NCBI GenBank assembly: GCA_900546345.1
Contig: URCI01000008.1
Coordinates: 1 to 64,000, forward strand
DNA: 64,000 nucleotides
Direction: 5' to 3'
Source of the DNA: an uncultured Prevotella sp.
GTDB taxonomy: Bacteria > Bacteroidota > Bacteroidia > Bacteroidales > Bacteroidaceae
The position numbers were made by a program, and so were the translations under genes. Under the pieces are notes generated by a model, which was not told where the DNA came from, did no database searches, and worked only from the letters and a program-made list of their open reading frames with translations. Positions 17,114 through 25,939 of the stretch are shown here, one piece after another (position 1 is the first letter of the stretch; each line of letters begins with the position of its first letter).

Positions 17114-18586
17114 ATGAAAGGTATGACAAAAGAAAAAAACAGAAGGCTGACGGGCTTATGGCTTGGGATGCTGCTGATCATTGTGCTGGCGGCATGCACC
17201 AATGACGATGATTTTGTGACATCGTCGGTCCATCGTGTTGCCTTCTCTTCCGATACGCTCCGATTCGATACCATCTTCGCCAATGTGCCAACAGCCACAA
17301 AGTCGGTGTGGGTCTACAACCGGTCTGGCGAGAACATCCGTTTTGAGGAAGTACGTGTCAACCGTGCTGCCCAGTCAGGCTTCCGCGTCAACGTTGACGG
17401 CACCTATTTAGGGGCGGACAACAGCTATCAAAGCAGCGACATCGAGTTGCGCAAGGGCGACAGCCTCAGGGTGTTTGTGGAACTGACAGCGCCACGCACC
17501 GCCTCCGACGCCCCAACACTGACTGAGGACGATATCACCTTTGCCTTAGGTGACGGAGCCGAACAGCAGATCCATCTCAACGCTTACAGTTGGAATGCTG
17601 AGATGGTGCGCCATCTGACCATTCACCATGATACGACGATCAACACACAAGGACGACCGCTCGTCATCTATGGCGGCATCAGAGTGGACAGCAGCGCCAC
17701 GCTGAAAATCGCAGCCGGGCAGACGCTCTATTTCCATGGTGATGCAGGTCTCGACATCTATGGCACCCTCCTGTCTCAAGGCAATGCAGACCAGCCGGTC
17801 GTGATGCGGGGTGACCGCCTCGACCGAATGTTTGACTATCTGCCCTATGACCGTGTGCCCGGTCAATGGAAGGGCTTGCATTTCCACACCTCTTCCTACA
17901 ACAACCAACTGGCATACACCGACGTACACAGTGCTTTCGACGGTGTTGTCGCGGACTCCTCTGATGTAGCGCAGGTGAAGCTGACCGCCTCGCAAACGAC
18001 GATTCACAACTGTCAGGGAACAGGCCTGAAAACACGCAACAGCCATATCATCCTCAGAAACGCACAAATCACCAACACGCTGGGCGATTGTGTGGCGATC
18101 GACGGAGGCAGCGTGGAGATCAACAACAGCACACTGGCACAGTTCTATCCCTTTGACGCCAACCGAGGATATGCCCTACACTTCGCTGCCAACCATCCAC
18201 TCTCCCAACTCATTGTCAGCAACTCACTGATCACAGGCTACGCCGACGACATGATCAGCGGAGAGCGACCACAAGATGAGCAGCAGCCTTTCAACTTCTC
18301 TTTTGAGAATTGTCTCCTGCGCACACCGAAGCCCACAACAGCCGACAGCGTGTATTTCAAAGACATCATCTATGAAGATGTCAAAGACACGACAAAATAT
18401 GGTGAGAAAAATTTCGTGAAGATCGACGGTGACCAGCAATCCTATAATTTTCATCTCAGCCAGGTATCCCCTGCCATTGACAAGGCAAACACAGCCACGG
18501 CTTTGCCCATCGACCACGACGGAACAAGCCGGGACGAACTCCCCGACATCGGTGCCTATGAATACAGAAAAGAAAACGGCAAATAA
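17114..18586 (+). CDS. Right-handed beta-helix lipoprotein (choice-of-anchor Q-like)
   Basis: This 490-aa protein has a lipoprotein signal (lipobox LAAC, Cys about residue 29), a beta-sandwich-like N-terminal part, then right-handed parallel beta-helix repeats (ILRNAQITNTLGDC-, VEINNSTLAQF-, LIVSNSLITGY-like rungs) and the C-terminal motif SPAIDKAN...DIGAYEY typical of choice-of-anchor Q proteins. It is probably surface-exposed or periplasmic. Relatives include polysaccharide-binding or lyase-like proteins, but no catalytic residues are evident. Confidence 0.8.
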   Translation: MKGMTKEKNRRLTGLWLGMLLIIVLAACTNDDDFVTSSVHRVAFSSDTLRFDTIFANVPTATKSVWVYNRSGENIRFEEVRVNRAAQSGFRVNVDGTYLGADNSYQSSDIELRKGDSLRVFVELTAPRTASDAPTLTEDDITFALGDGAEQQIHLNAYSWNAEMVRHLTIHHDTTINTQGRPLVIYGGIRVDSSATLKIAAGQTLYFHGDAGLDIYGTLLSQGNADQPVVMRGDRLDRMFDYLPYDRVPGQWKGLHFHTSSYNNQLAYTDVHSAFDGVVADSSDVAQVKLTASQTTIHNCQGTGLKTRNSHIILRNAQITNTLGDCVAIDGGSVEINNSTLAQFYPFDANRGYALHFAANHPLSQLIVSNSLITGYADDMISGERPQDEQQPFNFSFENCLLRTPKPTTADSVYFKDIIYEDVKDTTKYGEKNFVKIDGDQQSYNFHLSQVSPAIDKANTATALPIDHDGTSRDELPDIGAYEYRKENGK

Positions 18587-18660
18587 TCCGGGGCAGAGAT
18601 GGCAAGAGAATAAAACGAACAGAATCCAACACAAAGAAGAACTTCATATCACAAGCAACT

Positions 18661-19131
18661 ATGCAACAACTCAACATCAATATCCACATCGATGCGTGCA
18701 CCCAATCTGAGCTGACCGCCGAAGAGCAGCAGTTGGCAGCCCGCGCCTTGGCGGCCTCGCATCACTCGTTTGCGCCCTACAGCCACTTCCATGTCGGTGC
18801 AGCAGCCATCTTGGAAAATGGCATCACCATCATTGGGGCCAACCAGGAAAACGCAGCCTTTCCGTCGGGACTCTGTGCCGAGCGCTCGTGCATCTTCTCA
18901 GCCCAGTCGCAATATCCCGACCAGCCGATCCGCATCCTTGCCATCGCTGCAAGAAACGGAGAAAGCCAGACGGAAGAGCCGGTGACACCGTGCGGTTCGT
19001 GCAGACAAGTGATCCTGCAGATCGAACAAAGGTATCACAAGCCCGTGGAGATCCTGCTTTGCGGAGCGAAGAAATACTACCGCATCGGCAGTATTCACGA
19101 TCTGTTGCCGCTGTCGTTTGATCAGCTATGA
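18661..19131 (+). CDS. cdd: Cytidine deaminase
   Basis: This 156-aa enzyme deaminates cytidine/deoxycytidine to uridine in pyrimidine salvage. The substrate and zinc motifs are intact: ENAAFPSGLCAERS (zinc Cys and catalytic Glu) and PCGSCRQ (the other two zinc cysteines). The three-cysteine zinc site and length fit the short homotetrameric class. It lies 74 bp after the beta-helix lipoprotein gene. Confidence 0.94.
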   Translation: MQQLNINIHIDACTQSELTAEEQQLAARALAASHHSFAPYSHFHVGAAAILENGITIIGANQENAAFPSGLCAERSCIFSAQSQYPDQPIRILAIAARNGESQTEEPVTPCGSCRQVILQIEQRYHKPVEILLCGAKKYYRIGSIHDLLPLSFDQL

Positions 19132-19205
19132 TCCAAATATGCTTACAAAACAGCATCTCTGCGAATCGGTGATCTACAGAAAAAACAAGGAGGAAAACCT
19201 GTCAG

Positions 19206-19330
19206 AAGCCAGATGGCGAACACAGATTTGAGAGATGAAACGAAGAAAACAGTGGTTTCTAAAGGTCAAACCACTGAGATGACACGATCAAACCACTGAG
19301 ATGAGAGGGTCAGATCACTGAGATGACCCT
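19206..19330 (+). repeat. 22-bp-phased tandem array (repeat element copy A)
   Basis: CACTGAGATGA occurs at 19272, 19294 and 19316, exactly 22 bp apart, within a unit close to GRTCAAACCACTGAGATGANNN. The phase extends upstream: at 19250 a unit begins CAGTGGTTTCT, which also pairs as a 9-bp inverted repeat with AAACCACTG at 19268-19276, and decayed units are visible around 19228 and 19206. This stretch and the next two features fill most of the 428-bp gap between cdd and queC. The same array type recurs at 48874-48973. Confidence 0.85.
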
Positions 19331-19333
19331 AAG

Positions 19334-19390
19334 AAAAAGGTGCTTTGACAAGAAATTCTCTAGAGAATTTTTCGTCAAAGCACCTTTTTT
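19334..19390. terminator. Long near-perfect hairpin in repeat element copy A
   Basis: AAAAAGGTGCTTTGAC at the left pairs with GTCAAAGCACCTTTTT at the right, continuing through a nearly perfect inner stem to the centre TCTCTAGAGA (about 26 bp, two mismatches). A/T runs on both flanks make it a plausible bidirectional terminator for the convergent cdd and queC genes. It occupies the same place in the element as the hairpin at 48981-49035. Confidence 0.75.
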
Positions 19391-19438
19391 TATTGGTTGC
19401 AAAAGTATGATTTCTTCAGTACACTGATTATCAATCCT

Positions 19439-19540
19439 TTACAGAAACCGATTCAAAATCGCAAAAATCAGAGTGAAGGAGGACTTGCTCGCAAAAATCG
19501 CAGCCACAAGAGCGGAAAATGATCATTATATCTGACAAAG
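19439..19540. repeat. Conserved A-rich block of repeat element copy A
   Basis: The block begins TTACAGAAA, includes CAAAATCGCAAAAATC and ends around AGCGGAAAATGATC. It aligns without gaps over about 95 nt to 49086-49187 (TTACAAAAT..., CAAAATCGTAAAAATC, ...GGACGGAAAAATG). The distance from the hairpin end is 48 nt here and 50 nt in the other copy. It ends about 20 nt from the queC stop codon. Confidence 0.75.
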
Positions 19541-19559
19541 TCACTCTGTGACAAAGCGT

Positions 19560-20213
19560 TTAGTCCTCGTATTCGGTCGTGTCGACAATACCGGCTTCCT
19601 TCAGTGCTTCCTTGCGTTCACGGCAAGTACCGCACTTGCCGCAGTGCTTTTCACCGCCTTTGTAGCAGCTCCACGTCTCGCTGTAGTCAATGCCCAGCGC
19701 CTTGCCGTGGCGTGCAATGTCGGCCTTGCTGATATTGGTGTAGGGGGCCAAGATCTCAACCTTGACAAAGGTACCGGCCTTAGCCGCATGAGAAAACGCC
19801 TCGACAAACTCAGGACGGCAGTCGGGATAGATCGTATGGTCACCGCTGTGGTTGGCCATCATCACATATTTGAGCTGGTGACTTTCGGCAATGCCTACAG
19901 CGATACTCAGCATGATGCCATTACGAAACGGCACTACGGTCGACTTCATGTTCTCTTCGTCATAGTTGCCCTCAGGGATCGCATCGGCTCCCTCCAGCAG
20001 ACTCGACTTGAAATACTTGGGCATGAAACTCAAAGGTATCGTGATATGCGGAATGCCAAGCCGTTTGCAATGCATCTCTGCAAACGGGATCTCGCGGGCA
20101 TTATGGTTGCTGCCATAGTCAAAGGAGATACCCAGGGCTATGCGGTCCTTGAATTCATAAAGCATCGTGATGGAGTCCATGCCACCACTGACAATAATCA
20201 CAGAATCTTTCAT
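19560..20213 (-). CDS. queC: 7-cyano-7-deazaguanine synthase QueC
   Basis: This 217-aa enzyme converts 7-carboxy-7-deazaguanine to preQ0 with ATP and ammonia, in queuosine biosynthesis. The PP-loop SGGMDS at the N-terminus and the zinc-binding C-terminal cluster WSCYKGGEKHCGKCGTCRERK are both present and the length is normal. No other queuosine genes occur nearby. It starts 20 bp after the radA stop, so it is probably transcribed with radA. Confidence 0.95.
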   Translation of the reverse strand: MKDSVIIVSGGMDSITMLYEFKDRIALGISFDYGSNHNAREIPFAEMHCKRLGIPHITIPLSFMPKYFKSSLLEGADAIPEGNYDEENMKSTVVPFRNGIMLSIAVGIAESHQLKYVMMANHSGDHTIYPDCRPEFVEAFSHAAKAGTFVKVEILAPYTNISKADIARHGKALGIDYSETWSCYKGGEKHCGKCGTCRERKEALKEAGIVDTTEYED

Positions 20214-20233
20214 TCGTCTTGTTTATTGATTGA

Positions 20234-21637
20234 TTATCCGAACAGCGTTCTTAGCGCTCCCTCTACTTTACGTACGGGATGGAGTTCGATTTTATATTTC
20301 TTTACGTCGATGTTCTTCATGTTATAGGCCGGAACAATGATGTGCTGGAAGCCTAACTTCTCTGCTTCGGCTATGCGCTGCTCCAATCTTGCCACAGGAC
20401 GCACCTCGCCACTCAGCCCGACCTCACCACACATGCACCATCCTTGTTCGATCGGCGTGTCGACATTGCTGGAAAGCACGGCAGCGATCACGCTCAGGTC
20501 CATGGCCATGTCGGTCACCCTCAGTCCCCCGGCAATATTGAGAAACACGTCTTTCTGCATCAACTTGAAGCCAACACGCTTTTCCAGAACCGCCAACAGC
20601 ATGTTGAGACGGCGCTGATCAAATCCCGTAGCCGAGCGCTGTGGCGTGCCATAGGCTGCCGAGGACACCAGCGCCTGGGTCTCTACCAGGAAAGGACGCA
20701 CCCCCTCGATGGCCGAGCTGATCGCCACGCCAGAGAGGCCATCGTGCTCTTCGGCAATCAGCAACTCGGAAGGGTTGGACACCTGCCGCAGTCCGTCTTG
20801 TCGCATCTCGTAGATGCCCATCTCGGAAGTACTTCCGAAACGGTTTTTCGTGCTGCGCAGCATCCGATAGAGATAGTGTTGGTCGCCTTCGAACTGGATC
20901 ACGGTGTCCACAATATGCTCCAGGATCTTCGGACCGGCCAAGGTTCCTTCCTTGTTGATATGGCCGATCAGGATGACAGGCACCCCACTCGACTTGGCAA
21001 AGCGAAGCAGGGCAGCCGCGCACTCTCTTACCTGCGAGATGCTGCCCGGCGAAGAGTCTACACTCTCCGTGGCAATGGTCTGCACCGAGTCGATCACCAC
21101 GATGTCGGGAGCTACATTCTGGATGTGTTCAAAGATTTTTTCCAACGAGGTTTCGCAGAGCACAAGCAAAGACTCGGGAAACGTGGGCGACAGACGCTCA
21201 GCCCTCATCTTGATCTGATGAGCACTTTCCTCACCACTGACATACAGGATCCGCTTCTCGGGCATTCGGAGCAGGGTCTGCAGGGTCAGCGTTGACTTGC
21301 CAATGCCTGGCTCGCCACCGAGCAAAGTAATACTGCCCGGCACGAGTCCGCCACCAAGCACGCGGTTGAGCTCAGCGTCGTGCATGTCGATGCGCGGCTC
21401 ATCCTGCAAGGGAATGTCACGTAAACGGATAGGAGCGGAACTCTGACGACTGAACGCAGACTGTCTCGACTGCTTGATGCTCAACGCAGCATTGCGGGCA
21501 GCCGACGAACCGGTCTCGCCCGCCACCTTTATCTCCTTGAATGACTGCCATTCTCCACACTGCGGACACTTGCCGAGCCACTTGACCGACTCGTAGCCAC
21601 AATTGCTGCAGACATACATTGTTTTATCTTTGGCCAT
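20234..21637 (-). CDS. radA: DNA repair protein RadA
   Basis: This 467-aa RecA-like branch-migration ATPase has an N-terminal zinc finger CSNCGYESVKWLGKCPQC, the Walker A motif GGEPGIGKST, the family-specific KNRFG motif (STKNRFGST) and a C-terminal Lon-like domain. The start at 21637 (MAKDKTMYVC) is chosen over 21661 because the -7 box TACTTTTG at 21659-21666 overlaps the longer frame's start. Confidence 0.95.
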   Translation of the reverse strand: MAKDKTMYVCSNCGYESVKWLGKCPQCGEWQSFKEIKVAGETGSSAARNAALSIKQSRQSAFSRQSSAPIRLRDIPLQDEPRIDMHDAELNRVLGGGLVPGSITLLGGEPGIGKSTLTLQTLLRMPEKRILYVSGEESAHQIKMRAERLSPTFPESLLVLCETSLEKIFEHIQNVAPDIVVIDSVQTIATESVDSSPGSISQVRECAAALLRFAKSSGVPVILIGHINKEGTLAGPKILEHIVDTVIQFEGDQHYLYRMLRSTKNRFGSTSEMGIYEMRQDGLRQVSNPSELLIAEEHDGLSGVAISSAIEGVRPFLVETQALVSSAAYGTPQRSATGFDQRRLNMLLAVLEKRVGFKLMQKDVFLNIAGGLRVTDMAMDLSVIAAVLSSNVDTPIEQGWCMCGEVGLSGEVRPVARLEQRIAEAEKLGFQHIIVPAYNMKNIDVKKYKIELHPVRKVEGALRTLFG

Positions 21638-21658
21638 ACGCACTTTTGAATATGAATG

Positions 21659-21666
21659 CAAAAGTA
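21659..21666 (-). promoter_or_regulatory. -7 box of radA promoter
   Basis: TACTTTTG on the minus strand, 22 bp ahead of the radA ATG. It is divergent from the promoter at 21676-21705 in a very short shared region. No clear -33 TTTG was found. Confidence 0.6.
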
Positions 21667-21675
21667 GTATTTTTT

Positions 21676-21705
21676 TTTGTGTTTACAAAATATTTCGTAC
21701 CTTTG
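21676..21705 (+). promoter_or_regulatory. Promoter giving a nearly leaderless mRNA
   Basis: TTTG (21676-21679), an 18-bp spacer and TACCTTTG (21698-21705) end only 7 bp before the ATG at 21713. Start sites normally fall 5-8 bp after this box, so the message would have almost no 5' leader. Confidence 0.65.
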
Positions 21706-21712
21706 CATAGTC

Positions 21713-22630
21713 ATGAGAAAATATCGATACCTTCTGTTCTCCTTACTTTCCGTCGTCTTGCTGGGCGCATGTGGAAAGTCATATAAAGAGCAGCAACGAC
21801 TCAGTCACGAGCAGCAGATCGCAGCCGCCCGACAAGACTCTGCGGCTCTGAAGATCGCGACTCTTCCCACGATGGACTGCCTGCCGCTGTTCATCGCAGC
21901 CGAAGACAGCCTGTTTCAAAAAGCAGGTGTAGACGTGAGACTCAGACGCTTCGGTAGTGAGACCGATGGAGACACTCTCCTCCGAAGCAAGCGCGCGGAA
22001 GGCATTGTCACGGATCTGGTGAAGGCGGAACGCCTGCGCCGGCTGGGTGTGAAGCTCAGTTTTGTGACGGCCACCAACGCCTCATGGCAACTGATCAGCA
22101 ACCGCATCGCCCGTGTGTCTGAGTTGAAGCAGCTCTCTGACAAGATGCTGGCCATCGCCCCCTACTCGGCCACCCAGCTGTTGGCCGACTTGGCCATTGA
22201 CAGCGCACGGCCTAAGGAGACTGTCTACCGCATAGAGATCAATGACGTCAACGTCAGACTGAGGATGATTCTCAACAACGAGATCGACGCAGCCCTGCTG
22301 CCTGAGCCCCAGGCCACACAGGCCCGACTGTTTCAAAATCCCGTGTTGATGGACAGCCGCGACAAGAACCTGCGGATGGGGGTGATCGCATTCCGTAAGA
22401 AAGCTATGGACGATAAAAGCCGAAAGAAGCAAATCGATCAGTTCCTGCAGGTCTATAATAATGTGGTCGACTCCATCAACAAAAACGGAGTGAAGCATTA
22501 TGGGAAGATCATCTGCAAATATATGGGCGTGGACATGCGCACAGTCCGTGCACTGCCCTCTATGCGATATGACCATGCCGCAAAGCCTCGCCCAAGAGAC
22601 ATCGCACGCGGAGCAAGGTTCACACCTTAA
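21713..22630 (+). CDS. ABC-type substrate-binding lipoprotein (SsuA/NMT1-like)
   Basis: A 305-aa lipoprotein (signal MRKYRYLLFSLLSVVLLGAC, lipobox LGAC) with a periplasmic-binding fold of the NMT1/THI5/SsuA type: LPTMDCLPLFIAAEDSLFQKAGVDV near residue 43, then a target-site loop and NDVNVRLRMILNNEIDAALLPEP. Relatives bind aromatic or sulfonate-like small molecules for ABC uptake, but no permease or ATPase gene is adjacent. The start at 21713 is set by the lipoprotein signal and the promoter position. The next gene, a TPR protein, follows after 12 bp. Confidence 0.8.
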   Translation: MRKYRYLLFSLLSVVLLGACGKSYKEQQRLSHEQQIAAARQDSAALKIATLPTMDCLPLFIAAEDSLFQKAGVDVRLRRFGSETDGDTLLRSKRAEGIVTDLVKAERLRRLGVKLSFVTATNASWQLISNRIARVSELKQLSDKMLAIAPYSATQLLADLAIDSARPKETVYRIEINDVNVRLRMILNNEIDAALLPEPQATQARLFQNPVLMDSRDKNLRMGVIAFRKKAMDDKSRKKQIDQFLQVYNNVVDSINKNGVKHYGKIICKYMGVDMRTVRALPSMRYDHAAKPRPRDIARGARFTP

Positions 22631-22642
22631 TATTATAGGATT

Positions 22643-24883
22643 ATGGATGGAAATGCACAAGAGGATGCTGCTATTAAAAGCAGGAACCTACTCATCATTT
22701 TGGAACGGAGTCTGGAAAACAGCAATAACATTGGTGAGACCTTGCGCCAGCTCAACAAGATGACCGGGCAGCAAAATGCCTCCCGAGTACGTGAGCGACT
22801 CGACGACATCACCGCCAACTATCATCGTCTATCGGACTTTTATCTGCAAGGCTACGAAGACCCACAACGTCAGCAGTTCTATCAGCAACTCTCTGCCCAG
22901 TTAGAAGGTGTGATCCGCGACCTCTTGCTGGAGACGCTGAAAGATGAGTATCCCTATCTCAAATATCTGAATCCTCATGGGGAGATACCCTCCGTTGACG
23001 AGATGCGCCAACGGTTGGAAAGCTATGTCACCGACATGGCGATGGTCTCGCTCTCTGCACTCAATGAGACAAAAGACAGCACGGCAGACATCCATCGGCG
23101 TCATGCCAATAATCTGAAATCGTTCTTCAATCTCATTGTCGCCTCTCCCCAATGGCGTCATGAATACGCAGTGAGCATAGAAGAACTCTTGCTCTCGCCA
23201 GCGATCGATTCCGCAGACACACAGCTGTTGGTATCGGCAATGACCCTCGCCTGTCTCTTGGTGCCGGATGCTGAAAAGATGCTCACCCTCATCCACATTT
23301 TCCAGAAAAGCCATGAAGAACGAGTCAAGCAGCGTGCCTTGGTAGGATGGGTGTTTGCCCTGTCTTTCGGGAAATATCATTTCTATGATTCTGTCCGCCA
23401 CGCTGTGAAGGAAGTGCTGTCAGACGACAGCGTGAAAAGTGCATTACTCGACTTGCAGATACAGGTGGTCTATTGCCATTATGCCGAGAGAGACAATGAC
23501 GAACTGCGCAAAAACATCATGCCCAACATCATCAAAAGCCAGGACTGGAAAATGATGAACATGGGCACAACGCCATCGGAAGAGAGCTCTTTGGAAGAGA
23601 TTCTGCACCCCGACGAGGCGGACAAGCGTATGGAGAGTCTTGAAAAAAGCATCAACAAGATGAATGACATGCGCAAACAAGGCATCGACATTTATTTTGG
23701 CGGTTTCTCTCAGATGAAGCGCTTTGCCTTCTTCCACCAACTCTACAACTGGCTGATCCCCTACTCTCCCACTCATCCCGACCTGGGCATTCTTCCCGAA
23801 GAACTGCGCAATTCCGGATTTCTGGTCAAGCTATTCAAAGAAGGCCCTTTCTGCGACTCTGACAAATACAGCTTTTCCATTGCACTGTCATCGGTCTACA
23901 TGCAGTTGCCACAAGAGGTGAGGAATGTATTGCAGAGCGGCGAGGTCAGTTTAGCAATGCCCGATGAGAGCGAGGAGCCATGGCATCATGCAGCCTATAT
24001 CCGTCGGATGTATCTCCAGGATCTCTATCGCTTCTTTAAGCTCTGCGACCAGCGTCATCCTTTCTTCAATGCTTTTGGCTACGCCCATCCAAAGTTGTTC
24101 CTCACTTTGGACCTGATCGGTCCTGAGATGCGCCAACACGTTCCTGCACTGATCAGTTTCCTGCTGAAGAAGAAGCTATGGGAATCGCTTCAGGCGGTAG
24201 TGGATTGTTACGGAGCATCCCATGACAAGGAAGGCGGTGACAAGAATGACGAGTTCAGGAAAAGCCTGAAACTGGCGGCGGCGGCTTTGTATATGCACAA
24301 TAACGATTACGCCTCTGCTGCGGACAATCTCAAGGAGTTGTGCGAGATGGAGCCTCATAACGAATCACTGATGCGGCAATATGCGCTGGCTCTGTTTAAA
24401 TCGGGACGCTTTGAGGAAGCTACAACGGTCTACCAGACGCTGACCCAAAACGACCCACAAAAACTGTCTTATGCCTTAGGACTTGCCATTGCACTCATCG
24501 ACAGTGGCAAGGCAACAGACGCTGTCGCACTCCTCTATAAGTTGGATTACGAACATCCGGAAAACACAGATGTGCTCCGCGCTTTGGCTTGGGGACTCTT
24601 ATGGAACGACCGGCTCGATGAGGCACAGAAAGTCTACCAGAAGCTTTGCACAAGCGACAAGGCTTTGCCTGACGACACGCTCAACGCTGCGTACTGCTAC
24701 TGGTTCCAGGGAAACCGTATGCAGGCACAACAGTTGCTGAGAAAATATGTCGGCATGAACAAGTTGGAAAAGGGTAAAAGCGCCTCGTCATTTCTCTTGG
24801 AGAAGTTCCAAGCCGACCGGAATATCATCGAACACTACAAGATTGACGACATCGCACAAAAAATAATGGCAGACATAGACTGA
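22643..24883 (+). CDS. Large TPR-repeat protein, cytoplasmic
   Basis: This 746-aa protein has no signal peptide. The first two thirds are helical without a recognisable family; the last third has TPR units (AAALYMHNNDYASAADNLKELCEMEP, LALFKSGRFEEATTVYQTLTQ, LAWGLLWNDRLDEAQKVYQKL around residues 550-700). It follows the substrate-binding lipoprotein by 12 bp and is probably in the same transcript. Function unknown. Confidence 0.8.
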   Translation: MDGNAQEDAAIKSRNLLIILERSLENSNNIGETLRQLNKMTGQQNASRVRERLDDITANYHRLSDFYLQGYEDPQRQQFYQQLSAQLEGVIRDLLLETLKDEYPYLKYLNPHGEIPSVDEMRQRLESYVTDMAMVSLSALNETKDSTADIHRRHANNLKSFFNLIVASPQWRHEYAVSIEELLLSPAIDSADTQLLVSAMTLACLLVPDAEKMLTLIHIFQKSHEERVKQRALVGWVFALSFGKYHFYDSVRHAVKEVLSDDSVKSALLDLQIQVVYCHYAERDNDELRKNIMPNIIKSQDWKMMNMGTTPSEESSLEEILHPDEADKRMESLEKSINKMNDMRKQGIDIYFGGFSQMKRFAFFHQLYNWLIPYSPTHPDLGILPEELRNSGFLVKLFKEGPFCDSDKYSFSIALSSVYMQLPQEVRNVLQSGEVSLAMPDESEEPWHHAAYIRRMYLQDLYRFFKLCDQRHPFFNAFGYAHPKLFLTLDLIGPEMRQHVPALISFLLKKKLWESLQAVVDCYGASHDKEGGDKNDEFRKSLKLAAAALYMHNNDYASAADNLKELCEMEPHNESLMRQYALALFKSGRFEEATTVYQTLTQNDPQKLSYALGLAIALIDSGKATDAVALLYKLDYEHPENTDVLRALAWGLLWNDRLDEAQKVYQKLCTSDKALPDDTLNAAYCYWFQGNRMQAQQLLRKYVGMNKLEKGKSASSFLLEKFQADRNIIEHYKIDDIAQKIMADID

Positions 24884-24887
24884 TGGT

Positions 24888-25790
24888 CTATTCTGCCACG
24901 ACAACGTTTTCCTGATTGCCTATCGTCAGGCGCATGAGATCGTAATACGATCCATTGTAGATGTTCAGATCGACATGACCATTAATCCCCGGCAACTTAC
25001 CGACATCGGTATGTTGCCAGAATTTCCACTTGCCCTGGTATTCCACCTTGTCGACATAGTAGTGAGCGATCCAGTAGGGATAGTCATCAAAGACAGGAGC
25101 GCTCAGATAGGCATCCTTGAACTTATAGTAGGTGTAGATAATCGGTTTCACCCCATATTTATTCTCCACGATGTGAAGCCAAGTAAGGATGTCGGTTTGG
25201 AAATCCTCTACACTTTCATTCTTGGGCTTATGTTCGACGTCGAGCACAGGAGGAAGGTCTCCGTCCAACAAATGCACCTTGCTCAAGAAGTAATTGGCCT
25301 GATCACGGGCTGAAGAGTTGTTGCTCCAAAAGTGATAGACCCCACGAATGAAACCATACTCACGGGCTTGATAGAAGTTTTCATCGAAATTTGGGTCAAT
25401 GCGTGATGATCCTTCCGTGGATTTGATAATGATAAAACGGATCGGACAACCGTCGACCATCGCATTGGAGCGTAGGCGGTCCCAGTTGATCGTTCCCTGA
25501 TAATGTGAGATGTCAATGCCATGCACTTCATAGCCCTCCGGGTACTTGTCGTCGCCATAGAGTGCACGCCAACGAAAACCGGTCGGACCAACAAAGAAAT
25601 AATAGAAAGCCCAGACGTAGACAACAATGCCTGCCAGTCCACCAACGATCGCTGCACGGCTCAGGCGCACGTGGAGAAAAGGAAGACGAATGCCCCACGA
25701 GCCACGACGCGACGACCGCGAGCGCGACGATGTGCGCCCACTGCGAGTGGAAGTCGTTCTCCGTCTATGGGTAGTGCGTGTGTTTGTCAT
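24888..25790 (-). CDS. Membrane-anchored GH25 muramidase-like protein
   Basis: This 300-aa protein has a basic Ser/Thr/Arg-rich N-terminal tail (about 1-40), one transmembrane helix (about 46-68) and a GH25 lysozyme domain: EVHGIDISHYQG near residue 88, IIKSTEGSS, and the catalytic-region LDVEHKP. It probably cleaves peptidoglycan in the periplasm while tethered to the inner membrane. It converges with the TPR gene, with a gap of only 4 bp. Confidence 0.9.
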   Translation of the reverse strand: MTNTRTTHRRRTTSTRSGRTSSRSRSSRRGSWGIRLPFLHVRLSRAAIVGGLAGIVVYVWAFYYFFVGPTGFRWRALYGDDKYPEGYEVHGIDISHYQGTINWDRLRSNAMVDGCPIRFIIIKSTEGSSRIDPNFDENFYQAREYGFIRGVYHFWSNNSSARDQANYFLSKVHLLDGDLPPVLDVEHKPKNESVEDFQTDILTWLHIVENKYGVKPIIYTYYKFKDAYLSAPVFDDYPYWIAHYYVDKVEYQGKWKFWQHTDVGKLPGINGHVDLNIYNGSYYDLMRLTIGNQENVVVAE

Positions 25791-25819
25791 CTCTTAGATC
25801 AGTCTATTATAAATAAGAG

Positions 25820-25861
25820 GAGGCATCCTCCAGTATTGTTGCAACAAAAGGAGGATGCCTC
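25820..25861 (-). terminator. Strong inverted repeat downstream of PPi-PFK gene
   Basis: GAGGCATCCTCC (25820-25831) pairs perfectly with GGAGGATGCCTC (25850-25861) around an 18-nt loop that itself holds the palindrome TTGTTGCAACAA. On the minus strand it is followed by CTTATTTATAATAG, a weak T tract, so termination is likely but not certain. A smaller dyad CTCACGGT-G-ACCGTGAG lies at 25877-25893. Confidence 0.55.
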
Positions 25862-25939
25862 ATCAAAAGAGGATCGTCTCACGGTGACCGTGAGCATCCC
25901 TATTCATCTCGGAACCGGCAAACGGTTCTCTGTATCGGA

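Noticed and set aside
19206..19330. Possible CRISPR array (regular direct repeats)
   Set aside because: The conserved part is about 11-15 bp in a 22-bp period, spacers are only a few bases and similar to each other, and no cas genes are present.
20234..21661. Longer radA start at 21661
   Set aside because: The -7 promoter box overlaps that start codon, and the residues added are not part of the conserved zinc-finger N-terminus.
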